Positions 8,170 to 16,486 are shown, counted from the stretch's first letter. The stretch is DNA of 20,920 nucleotides from CAG-217 sp963642245 (GCA_963642245.1 CAVIFY010000036.1:1-20920); one strand, 5' to 3'. The notes: a model not told the origin generated them from the sequence alone. Program-made: numbers and translations.

Positions 8170-9525
8170 TTGATCAATACTTACGATATTTTAGAGACCA
8201 TTCGGATGATCCAGGACGAGTGCCTGGACATTCGTACCACCACCATGGGCATTTCCCTTTTGGACTGTGCCGATACGGACATTGACAAGGCCTGCGCCAA
8301 GGTGTATGACAAGATCTGCACCAAGGCGGAGAAGCTGGTGCAGACCGGCGAGGACATTGAGCGGGAATACGGTATTCCCATTATCAACAAGCGAGTCAGC
8401 GTGACCCCCATTTCCATGATGGCCGGTATCAGCGGCGGCGACCCGGTAAAGTACGCCCTGGCGCTGGAAAAGGCGGCCCGCACCATCGGGGTCAACTTTA
8501 TCGGCGGTTACAGCGCCCTGGTACAAAAAGGCTTTGCCGCCGGTGACCGGGAGTTGATCGACTCTATCCCCCGCGCTTTGGCGGAGACGGAGCACATCTG
8601 CTCCTCCGTGAACATCGGCTCCACCAAGGCCGGTATCAATATGGACGCAGTAAAGCTGATGGGCCAAAAGGTAAAGGAAGCCGCAGAGCTGACCAAAGAG
8701 AGCGACTGTATCGGCGCCGGCAAGCTGGTGGTCTTTTGCAACGCCCCGGAGGATAACCCATTTATGGCGGGTGCATTCCACGGTGTGTCCGAGCCGGACT
8801 GCGTGATCAATGTGGGCGTGTCCGGTCCCGGCGTAGTGCGTGCTGCCGTTGCCAAGTTCCCGGACTACTCCATTAACGATATTGCAGAGCTGATCAAAAA
8901 GACTGCCTTTAAGGTCACCCGTATGGGCCAGTTGGTAGGCGTAGAGGCCTCTCGGCGGCTGGGCGTGCCCTTTGGCATTGTGGACCTGTCCTTGGCCCCC
9001 ACCCCGGCGGTGGGCGACTCTGTGGCCCATATTTTGGAAGAGATCGGCCTGGAGAAGTGCGGCGGCGCAGGCACCACCGCTTGCCTGGCTATGCTCAACG
9101 ACGCTGTAAAGAAAGGCGGCGTGATGGCCTCCTCCAGCGTAGGCGGCCTGTCCGGTGCCTTTATCCCGGTGTCTGAGGACGCCGGTATGATCGACGCAGC
9201 CCGCTGCGGCGCGCTGACCATTGAGAAGTTGGAAGCCATGACCGCCGTTTGCTCCGTGGGTCTGGATATGATCGTCATTCCCGGCGATACCACGCCGGAG
9301 GTGATCAGCGGCATTATCGCCGACGAGGCCGCCATCGGTATGGTCAACTGCAAGACCACCGCCGTGCGCGTGATCCCCGCCATCGGCAAGCAGGTAGGCG
9401 ACGAGTTGGAGTTCGGCGGCCTGCTGGGCGCCGGCCCGGTCATGAAAGTGAACACCGGCTCCCCCGCCAAGTTCATCAACCGCGGCGGCAAGATCCCCGC
9501 TCCGCTCCATAGCCTGAAAAACTAA
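8170..9525 (+). CDS. PFL family protein (UPF0210 / DUF711)
   Basis: A 451-residue protein of the UPF0210 family, distantly related in fold to pyruvate formate-lyase/glycyl-radical proteins. I see no glycyl-radical loop of the RVxG(F/Y) type, so radical chemistry should not be assumed. The sequence is rich in conserved Gly/Ala loops (GISGGDPVKYALALEKAAR, GFAAGDRELIDSIPRALAET, CGGAGTTACLAMLNDA). The start is a TTG at 8170 with GGGAGG seven bases upstream (8157-8162), a clear non-ATG start. It is the second gene of the ACT/PFL operon and is followed directly by a strong terminator. Its biochemical function is not established. Confidence 0.93.
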   Translation: MINTYDILETIRMIQDECLDIRTTTMGISLLDCADTDIDKACAKVYDKICTKAEKLVQTGEDIEREYGIPIINKRVSVTPISMMAGISGGDPVKYALALEKAARTIGVNFIGGYSALVQKGFAAGDRELIDSIPRALAETEHICSSVNIGSTKAGINMDAVKLMGQKVKEAAELTKESDCIGAGKLVVFCNAPEDNPFMAGAFHGVSEPDCVINVGVSGPGVVRAAVAKFPDYSINDIAELIKKTAFKVTRMGQLVGVEASRRLGVPFGIVDLSLAPTPAVGDSVAHILEEIGLEKCGGAGTTACLAMLNDAVKKGGVMASSSVGGLSGAFIPVSEDAGMIDAARCGALTIEKLEAMTAVCSVGLDMIVIPGDTTPEVISGIIADEAAIGMVNCKTTAVRVIPAIGKQVGDELEFGGLLGAGPVMKVNTGSPAKFINRGGKIPAPLHSLKN

Positions 9526-9537
9526 TGGATATAGACC

Positions 9538-9569
9538 AAAAGGCACAGCATTACGCTGTGCCTTTTTTT
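9538..9569 (+). terminator. Intrinsic terminator of the ACT/PFL operon
   Basis: A stem AGGCACAGC / GCTGTGCCT (9541-9549 with 9555-9563), extended by three A-T pairs, has a 5-base loop and is followed by a run of T's on the plus strand. It lies 12 bases after the stop codon. Confidence 0.93.
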
Positions 9570-9594
9570 GTGTTTTACAGTATTGGTTCACACG

Positions 9595-10158
9595 CTATTT
9601 ATCTTCCGGCACTTTTGCCGGTCCGGCAAACAGTCCGTCCACCATGTAGTCCTTAATTTCCTGCTGCGTGCCCTTTCGCCAGCGGGCAACAGGCAATGTT
9701 TGATCTCGTTTATCCACATCAAACTGGATATGCAGTTCGTTATCAGACAAGGACTTTATAATTTCATCGTCCGTTAAACTTTCAGGCACCTGCCAGGCAA
9801 CGGTTACCGAGGTACCGCTCTCTTTCGGTGATAAGTGAAATCCGCCTTCATAGAATGTATCATATTCGCCGGTGGTGATATTTGGATATGCACCGATCTG
9901 CTCCATGATCATATTATCCATTTTATGGTGCGAGCGGTTCTCCACCTTGAGCACATAGCAAACCGCCTTATACCCTGCTTTCACCGTTCCATCATACGAC
10001 GCGTCCTCGCCTAAATAAATACCGCACACATCCACGCCGGATAGATCCGCCTGTATGCGCGCCTCTTTTTGATGATCCACATAAGCGAAGTAAAACATCA
10101 ATCCAAAGCACACTACAAATAGGACGGGAACGATCGCCTTGGCTACTATCTTTTTCAT
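9595..10158 (-). CDS. Hypothetical membrane-anchored extracellular protein
   Basis: I do not recognise this 187-residue protein. Residues 1-4 are MKKI, followed by a hydrophobic helix at about 5-25 (VPVLFVVCFGLMFYFAY) and no lipobox, so it is probably an uncleaved membrane anchor with the rest outside. The outer part is beta-rich, and the pattern VENRSHH... followed by LSPKESGTSVTVAWQVPE weakly recalls DUF4352-like immunoglobulin-fold proteins; this is only a resemblance. The open frame extends nine codons upstream, but the ATG at 10156-10158 has GGGAGAG ahead. Codon use is visibly more AT-rich than in its neighbours, consistent with a recently gained or fast-evolving gene. It has its own promoter (10221-10249). 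Its 3' end faces the PFL terminator. Confidence 0.72.
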   Translation of the reverse strand: MKKIVAKAIVPVLFVVCFGLMFYFAYVDHQKEARIQADLSGVDVCGIYLGEDASYDGTVKAGYKAVCYVLKVENRSHHKMDNMIMEQIGAYPNITTGEYDTFYEGGFHLSPKESGTSVTVAWQVPESLTDDEIIKSLSDNELHIQFDVDKRDQTLPVARWRKGTQQEIKDYMVDGLFAGPAKVPEDK

Positions 10159-10220
10159 TTTCTCTCCCTTTCCGGCTACACTCAAGCCGTTATTATGGGC
10201 AGAACATTCTTTCTACCGTT

Positions 10221-10249
10221 AGCATACCACACGCCAAGGGTTTGTTCAA
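10221..10249 (-). promoter_or_regulatory. SigA promoter of the membrane-anchored hypothetical gene
   Basis: On the minus strand, TTGAAC (10244-10249), a 17-base spacer and TATGCT (10221-10226). The predicted start leaves a leader of about 55 bases before the ATG at 10158. It uses the same TATGCT -10 box as the promoter at 3446. Confidence 0.75.
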
Positions 10250-10271
10250 GGGAGCGCATAGTGGAAATCCG

Positions 10272-10323
10272 TCCACGGTGCGTGGAAACGGCAACCACCT
10301 TAAAGCAGTGGCTGCCGTTTTTT
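10272..10323 (+). terminator. Tandem hairpins ending in a T-run, plus-strand oriented
   Basis: Hairpin 1 is TCCACG-GTG-CGTGGA (about 10272-10286). Hairpin 2 pairs AACGGCA and CCAC (10287-10293, 10295-10298) with GTGG and TGCCGTT (10308-10311, 10313-10319) and is followed by six T's (10318-10323). The T tract suits plus-strand transcription, although no plus-strand gene precedes it. On the minus strand, just after the sigF stop, the same stem has only three T's and may be a weaker terminator. Confidence 0.6.
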
Positions 10324-10328
10324 ATACC

Positions 10329-10988
10329 TTATCCGTCCATGACCCGGCGCATTTTTTGCAGGGCGGCTTTTTCTTTGCGGGAGACCTGTACTTGAGAAAG
10401 CCCCAGGATCTCTGCGGTTTTGCACTGGGTCAGGCCCTTATAATAGCGCAGTTCCACCAGCATTTGCTCGCTTTTTTCCAGGCCGTCCATGGCTTGCAAA
10501 ACAGACAGCCGGTCAAACAGCTGCTCGCTGTCGTCCACCGGAATATCCAGGGTGGTATCGCCGTCCTCACCGGCACTGTTGATAGACACCGTTGGCTGCA
10601 TAACCCCAACGATCTCCGCCGCCTCTGCCGGGTCGCAGGACAGCAGCTGCGCCAACTCGCCAATGGTCGGCTCCCGTCCTTCCCGGCGCAGGAAGTCCTC
10701 TCGCTGTCGCGCGGCGCGGAGCGCCTTTTCCTTGAGCACTCGGCTGACCTTCACGGCGCCGCCGTCCCGAAACAGGCGCTTGATCTCGCCGATGATCACC
10801 GGCACCGCATAAGTGGAGAACGCATAGCCCAGGGTCGGGTCGAACCGATCCACCGCCTTGATCAGCCCTACGCAGCCGGACTGGTACAGATCGTCATACT
10901 CGATCCCCCGCCCGCGAAAGCGATTGGCAACGGTATGCACCAGCCCCAGGTTCTCCCGGATCTGCCGCTCCCGCTCCGCAGTCACCAT
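10329..10988 (-). CDS. sigF: Sporulation sigma factor SigF
   Basis: Forespore-specific RNA polymerase sigma factor, the first compartment-specific factor of sporulation. Identity rests on position after spoIIAA-spoIIAB and on typical sigma-F/G sequences: YDDLYQSGCVGLIKAVDRFD (31-50), FSTYAVPVIIGEIKRLFRD (58-76) and VKVSRVLKE (79-87) in regions 2-3. Region 4 is GLTQCKTAEILGLSQVQVSR (about 186-205). At 219 residues it is shorter than B. subtilis SigF (255), most clearly at the N-terminus, where homology starts almost at once. The ATG at 10986-10988 overlaps the spoIIAB stop by 7 bp without a strong ribosome binding site, so translation is probably coupled; no upstream alternative start was found. 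SpoIIAB is expected to hold it inactive until SpoIIAA is dephosphorylated. Confidence 0.94.
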   Translation of the reverse strand: MVTAERERQIRENLGLVHTVANRFRGRGIEYDDLYQSGCVGLIKAVDRFDPTLGYAFSTYAVPVIIGEIKRLFRDGGAVKVSRVLKEKALRAARQREDFLRREGREPTIGELAQLLSCDPAEAAEIVGVMQPTVSINSAGEDGDTTLDIPVDDSEQLFDRLSVLQAMDGLEKSEQMLVELRYYKGLTQCKTAEILGLSQVQVSRKEKAALQKMRRVMDG

Positions 10989-11419
10989 TTTTGCTTGCCG
11001 GTAATGCGCTTTTCCAGCACCACGGTGGTGCCTTTGCCCGGCTTAGAAGTGACCCGCAGCTTGTCGCAAAAGCTCTCCATCACCGTAAAGCCCAGCCCGG
11101 CGCGCTCCCCCTCCCCGGTGGTATAAAGCGGGGTCATCGCCTGCTGCACATCGGCGATACCGCAGCCCTTGTCCCGCACGGTCACCCGCACCGCCGGCGG
11201 GTCCAACAGCGCCGTATGTATATAGATCTTGCCGCAGCAGTCCTTATAGCCGTGGACAATGCAGTTGGTCACCGCCTCGGACACGGCGGTCTTTAAGTCC
11301 GCCAGCTCCTCCAAGGTAGGATCCAGCGGCGCCGCAAAGGCAGACACCGCCACCCGTGCAAAGCCCTCGTTGACGCTGCGGGCGTCTAAAGTCAGGCGAA
11401 ATTCATTGGTCTTTTTCAT
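10982..11419 (-). CDS. spoIIAB: Anti-sigma F factor / serine kinase SpoIIAB
   Basis: GHKL-fold protein that binds and inhibits SigF and phosphorylates SpoIIAA using ATP. The Bergerat nucleotide-binding boxes are present: N box EAVTNCIVHGY (about 49-59), G1 box DKGCGIAD and G2 box ERAGLGFTVMES. At 145 residues the length matches B. subtilis SpoIIAB (146). The ATG at 11417-11419 lies inside spoIIAA (17-bp overlap) with AAGGAGAACG as ribosome binding site. Its stop overlaps sigF. The three genes are thus made in fixed ratio, as the partner-switching mechanism needs. Confidence 0.96.
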   Translation of the reverse strand: MKKTNEFRLTLDARSVNEGFARVAVSAFAAPLDPTLEELADLKTAVSEAVTNCIVHGYKDCCGKIYIHTALLDPPAVRVTVRDKGCGIADVQQAMTPLYTTGEGERAGLGFTVMESFCDKLRVTSKPGKGTTVVLEKRITGKQKW

Positions 11420-11732
11420 CTTCGTTCTCCTTTATCAGTGCAATGCTCCCCAGCCCCGCCAGCTCCATAATCTTCTTGGTGCGGGCGGTCACATTCTTGA
11501 TCTCCACCGTGCCCCGATAGCTGTGCACCAGCCGATAGCGGCCCATTACCAGCCCAATACCACTGGAATCCATAAATGTGACATTCTTAAAATCCAAGAT
11601 CAGGTGGCCGGGCAGCTTGTCCTGTATGGCGCTGTCGATCTGGCTGCGCACCGCAACGGCGGTGTGGTGGTCGATCTCGCCAAACAGATAGGCAATGAGC
11701 AAATTGCCGCTGCTCTCTAAAGTTACATTCAT
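11403..11732 (-). CDS. spoIIAA: Anti-anti-sigma factor SpoIIAA
   Basis: STAS-domain protein of 109 residues. In its unphosphorylated form it binds SpoIIAB and releases SigF. The phosphorylation motif FMDSSGIGLVMGRY (53-66) is intact; the second serine of DSSG (S57) corresponds to the known phosphoserine of B. subtilis SpoIIAA. The frame is open for 67 more codons upstream, but these cross a terminator hairpin; the ATG at 11730-11732 with TGGAGTG seven bases ahead is the real start. It is the first gene of the spoIIA operon. No convincing SigH promoter (AGGAATT-type -35 with GAAT -10) was found upstream. Confidence 0.95.
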   Translation of the reverse strand: MNVTLESSGNLLIAYLFGEIDHHTAVAVRSQIDSAIQDKLPGHLILDFKNVTFMDSSGIGLVMGRYRLVHSYRGTVEIKNVTARTKKIMELAGLGSIALIKENEDEKDQ

Positions 11733-11743
11733 ACCATCACTCC

Positions 11744-11781
11744 AAAAAAATACCGGTCTGTTCACACTGTAACAGACCGGT
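11744..11781 (-). terminator. Terminator between folC and spoIIAA
   Basis: On the minus strand, an 11-bp perfect stem ACCGGTCTGTT / AACAGACCGGT (11752-11762 with 11771-11781) with an 8-base loop is followed by a T-run (11744-11750). It lies 26 bases after the folC stop, and its T tract ends just before the spoIIAA ribosome binding site. It separates the constitutive valS-folC unit from the sporulation operon, unless it works as an attenuator. Confidence 0.88.
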
Positions 11782-11806
11782 TTTGCAGAATTTGCCGTAT
11801 TGTGTT

Positions 11807-12916
11807 TTAGATCAAATCTTTTCTGATCTCTCGTGCCAAATAAAAAGACCCGCAGACCAAAACAAAGTCGCTGCCCGCCTTGGCCGCCGCCAGCGCCCGG
11901 TGCGGGTCCGGCTCTACGGCAACATAGGCGCAATACTTTTTAGCAGCCGCTGCCAGGGCGTTTGCAGACAATGCCCGCCCCATACCGGGCACGGTGGTGG
12001 CGATCACTTGACGGCACCGGGGCAGGACCTGGCAGAGATAGCCGTCAATGTCCTTATCCTCCATCATTGCCAGTACGGCAGTGATGGGCCGATCGGTGGG
12101 CAGATGGGGCAGTAGCGCCGCCGCACCGTCCGGATTATGGGCGCCGTCCAGCAGCAGATCCTTGCCAAAGTGCTCCCGCCGGGCAGGCAGGGGTGGCAGC
12201 TCGGGCGTAGCATCTACTCCCAGCAGGCGCAGCACTTCCCCGGCCACCGCCAAATCGTCGGCAATCGGGTCGCCCTGTTCCGGGGCTGCCGCCACCGGGC
12301 AGTCCAGCGCCCGGCACCGCGCCAAAAATACATCTTTGGCGGCAATGTGCGGGTACAGTACCACCGGGCAGCCTGGCTTGATAATTCCGCTCTTTTCCCG
12401 GGCAATGGCCTCTACCGTGTCGCCCAAAAAAGCCGTATGGTCCAGCGCCACCTTGGCAAAAGCGCACACCGCCGGGCGCGCCAGCACATTGGTACAATCC
12501 CCGGCACCGCCCATACCGCACTCTACCACCGCGTAGTCCACCCCGCTGCGGTAGAAGTACAGGTACATCACTGCGGTGATCAGTTCAAACTCCGTCAGCG
12601 GCGCATCGGCAAAGACCTCCACGCAATCCGCAAAGTCCTGCTTGGGGATCATTTGGCCGTCCACGGTGATCTGCTCGCGAAAATCCGTGACCCAGGGGGA
12701 GCTGAACACCCCCACCCGATACCCGGCACGGCGCAGACCGTCAGCCACGGCAGCGCAAACGGTGCCCTTGCCGTTGGTGCCTGCCACATGGATCACCTGC
12801 AATTGATTTTGCACATTGCCGGTTTTTTCCATAGCCGCCACCATGCGGGAAAGCCCCGGCTGCACGCCGAGGCTTTGCTTTTGTTTGATCAATTTGATTG
12901 CCGCTTCATAGGTCAT
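11807..12916 (-). CDS. folC: Folylpolyglutamate synthase / dihydrofolate synthase FolC
   Basis: Mur-ligase-like enzyme that adds glutamate to dihydropteroate and/or folates with ATP. Seen are the P-loop GTNGKGT (46-52), the folate/ATP loop GMGGAGDCTNV (about 134-144), the LDHTAFLGDTVEAIAREKSG segment (158-177) and DGAHNP (257-262). At 369 residues it is some 50 shorter than usual (about 420-430). The region between the kinase-like core and DGAHNP is reduced, and I find no F.L.G.HQ..NA motif and only a degenerate PGR.E (PARREHF). The ATG at 12914-12916 starts one base after the valS stop, so it is probably co-transcribed with valS under T-box control and translated by coupling. FolC following valS is a common Firmicutes arrangement. 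Confidence 0.92.
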   Translation of the reverse strand: MTYEAAIKLIKQKQSLGVQPGLSRMVAAMEKTGNVQNQLQVIHVAGTNGKGTVCAAVADGLRRAGYRVGVFSSPWVTDFREQITVDGQMIPKQDFADCVEVFADAPLTEFELITAVMYLYFYRSGVDYAVVECGMGGAGDCTNVLARPAVCAFAKVALDHTAFLGDTVEAIAREKSGIIKPGCPVVLYPHIAAKDVFLARCRALDCPVAAAPEQGDPIADDLAVAGEVLRLLGVDATPELPPLPARREHFGKDLLLDGAHNPDGAAALLPHLPTDRPITAVLAMMEDKDIDGYLCQVLPRCRQVIATTVPGMGRALSANALAAAAKKYCAYVAVEPDPHRALAAAKAGSDFVLVCGSFYLAREIRKDLI

Positions 12917-12917
12917 T

Positions 12918-15542
<2,625 letters not shown>

Positions 15543-15561
15543 AAAATCTTGCTCCTTACAA

Positions 15562-15795
15562 AATAAAAAAAGCCCCGTCTCACAATGAGACGGAACTGAA
15601 CTTCCGCGGTACCACTCAAATTGCGCGCCAAAAGCGCGCCGCTCTTGCCTTAACGCGGCACACGGGTGCGACTACTGTCTTTCACCGCACCGGCTCCCGG
15701 ACTACCTTCCCCCGCTGGGCGCGCCTGTTTGCACCGACCACAGGCTCTCTCTGCCGCCGCCATGGGGTACTCCTTCCGTTCCAAGCCGTTTTCTA
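15562..15795 (-). ncRNA. T-box riboswitch leader of valS (valine-specific)
   Basis: Untranslated leader that reads the charging state of tRNA-Val and lets transcription of valS continue when the tRNA is uncharged. The minus strand has the conserved T-box sequence GAGTGGTACCGCGGAAG (about 15601-15617), whose UGG(N) bulge pairs with the tRNA NCCA end. It can form the antiterminator with TTCCG...CTC. The competing terminator is CCGTCTCA / TGAGACGG (15575-15582 with 15586-15593) followed by a T-run. In Stem I the AGAGAG element and GGTGCAAAC loop are recognisable. The expected specifier region reads GUA (15703-15705) then GUC (15700-15702), both valine codons. I favour GUA because a purine follows it. 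Confidence 0.93.
15564..15593 (-). terminator. T-box regulated terminator
   Basis: An 8-bp stem CCGTCTCA / TGAGACGG with a 3-base loop, followed on the minus strand by GGC and a run of seven T's. It is mutually exclusive with the T-box antiterminator because both use the TTCCGTCTC strand. It ends about 20 bases before the valS start codon. Confidence 0.92.
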
Positions 15796-15800
15796 TTGGT

Positions 15801-15832
15801 ATTATAGTACCAAAACCGCCGCCCCTTGTCAA
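15801..15832 (-). promoter_or_regulatory. SigA promoter of the valS-folC operon
   Basis: On the minus strand a perfect TTGACA (15827-15832) is followed after 17 bases by TACTAT (15804-15809). An overlapping TATAAT (15801-15806) has a 20-base spacer. Either gives a start near 15793-15797 and a leader of about 250 bases that holds the T-box. Confidence 0.85.
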
Positions 15833-15917
15833 GCGGCAGCCGGGATTTTGCGCCCACAAAAGTGCATAGATCCAATGAAAAAACCGCACGATACGGACAG
15901 CGCAACGCCGTACAGAC

Positions 15918-15953
15918 AAAAAACAACTCCGGATGTCTTGCAGCACCCGGAGT
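15918..15953 (-). terminator. Intrinsic terminator of the 15.9-16.4 kb transcript
   Basis: On the minus strand ACTCCGG / CCGGAGT (15947-15953 with 15926-15932), a 14-base loop, then TG and six T's (15918-15923). No protein gene is upstream of it on that strand within reach, so it must close the candidate RNA transcript described here. Confidence 0.8.
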
Positions 15954-16011
15954 GTATGTCCACTTATTATTTAGTTTTTATGTTCGGCACATAGCGTGCA
16001 CACTGTTTAGC

Positions 16012-16040
16012 CCATTGGACCGTACCTCGTTTTTTAGATT
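16012..16040 (-). repeat. Direct repeat, copy B (ribosome-binding-site-like)
   Basis: The minus strand reads AATCTAAAAAACGAGGT then ACGGTCCAATGG. It matches copy A at 16352-16379 except for a few single-base changes or insertions. The ribosome binding site is altered (CGAGG), and its ATG is followed by only one codon and a stop. Confidence 0.75.
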
Positions 16041-16307
16041 TTGACAAAAATTAAAGTTGTAAAAACGAAATTTACTTCTCCATTGGAATTCACCTGGTCG
16101 TAAAATACATCTTCTATGAAAGCACCGCCGGGCGGCACTCCCAGGTCACTTGCAGGCAGATGACCGATATATACCTTTACTATTCAGTTGAACCAGCGCC
16201 TGCCGTTCTGATCAATCCTGCATGATAACTCTTACTTTGCTCACTTGAGCTTGTGTGCGCCGTGCAATTCCGATTTGCACTCTGTCCATACACAAATCCG
16301 TTATACT

Positions 16308-16355
16308 CTATTGACGAGCGGTGCAGGCGGTCTGCTGAAAGGGTTCACTCTCCAT
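16308..16355 (-). CDS. Possible 15-codon leader peptide
   Basis: ATG at 16353-16355, fifteen codons (MESEPFQQTACTARQ), then TAG. A perfect AAGGAGGT (16363-16370) lies seven bases ahead, the best ribosome binding site in this interval, and a strong promoter is only about 65 bases upstream of the ATG. A translation start here is credible. The peptide has no recognisable features and could be a leader peptide, the broken beginning of a lost gene, or chance. Confidence 0.3.
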   Translation of the reverse strand: MESEPFQQTACTARQ

Positions 16356-16379
16356 TGGACCGACCTCCTTTTTAGATTG
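16352..16379 (-). repeat. Direct repeat, copy A (ribosome-binding-site-like)
   Basis: The minus strand reads CAATCTAAAAAGGAGGT then CGGTCCAATGG. It lies immediately downstream of the 5' nested hairpin of the candidate RNA. The second copy is at 16012-16040, about 340 bases away in the same orientation. A third site (TTCCAATGGAGAAG, near 16077-16090) shares only the final CCAATGG. Confidence 0.75.
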
Positions 16380-16426
16380 AACACGCCTTAACTACTTCCT
16401 AAGGCTTATCTCCTGTGTTCAACTAC

Positions 16427-16486
16427 ATAGTAGCACTGAAGTTGGCAGTTGTCAATAGGTTTTTGCAAGTTTTTTTAATTTTTTTG
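16427..16486 (-). promoter_or_regulatory. Strong SigA promoter with UP-like A-tracts
   Basis: On the minus strand a perfect TTGACA (16450-16455), a 17-base spacer and TACTAT (16427-16432). Directly upstream (about 16459-16486) are phased A-tracts, as in UP elements bound by the RNA polymerase alpha subunit. The predicted start is near 16420, at the foot of the first hairpin. Such an arrangement is typical of highly expressed stable RNAs. Confidence 0.8.

Larger units (their letters stand above)
15918..16420 (-). ncRNA. Candidate structured noncoding RNA of about 500 nt (unassigned)
   Basis: The 770 bases between the valS promoter and the DUF1292 gene hold no convincing full-length protein gene, but they look like one minus-strand transcription unit. 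A consensus promoter (16427-16455) with A-tracts lies upstream and an intrinsic terminator (15918-15953) downstream. Inside are many perfect hairpins: a nested one at the 5' end (16379-16420, GAACAC/GTGTTC around GCCTTA/TAAGGC), 6 bp at 16262-16280, GCTC/GAGC at 16239-16250, GGTCA/TGACC at 16144-16165, a 7-bp G-C/G-U stem at 16122-16138, and GCAC/GTGC at 15987-15999. It resembles neither RNase P RNA nor tmRNA. Alternatives are a degraded gene or the remnant of a mobile element: one 49-codon frame (16034-16183) looks protein-like but follows a stop codon and has no start. Confidence 0.55.

Noticed and set aside
11733..11933. Upstream extension of spoIIAA by 67 codons.
   Set aside because: It crosses the folC terminator hairpin and the folC coding end, has non-homologous sequence, and a good ribosome binding site precedes the internal ATG.
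15650..15946. Short frames in both directions (including a peptide starting MAAAERACGRCKQA) in the valS leader.
   Set aside because: They fall inside the T-box RNA, whose bases are explained by conserved RNA structure.
15918..16420. RNase P RNA or tmRNA as identity of the candidate noncoding RNA.
   Set aside because: The conserved RNase P core sequences and the tRNA-like ends of tmRNA are absent.
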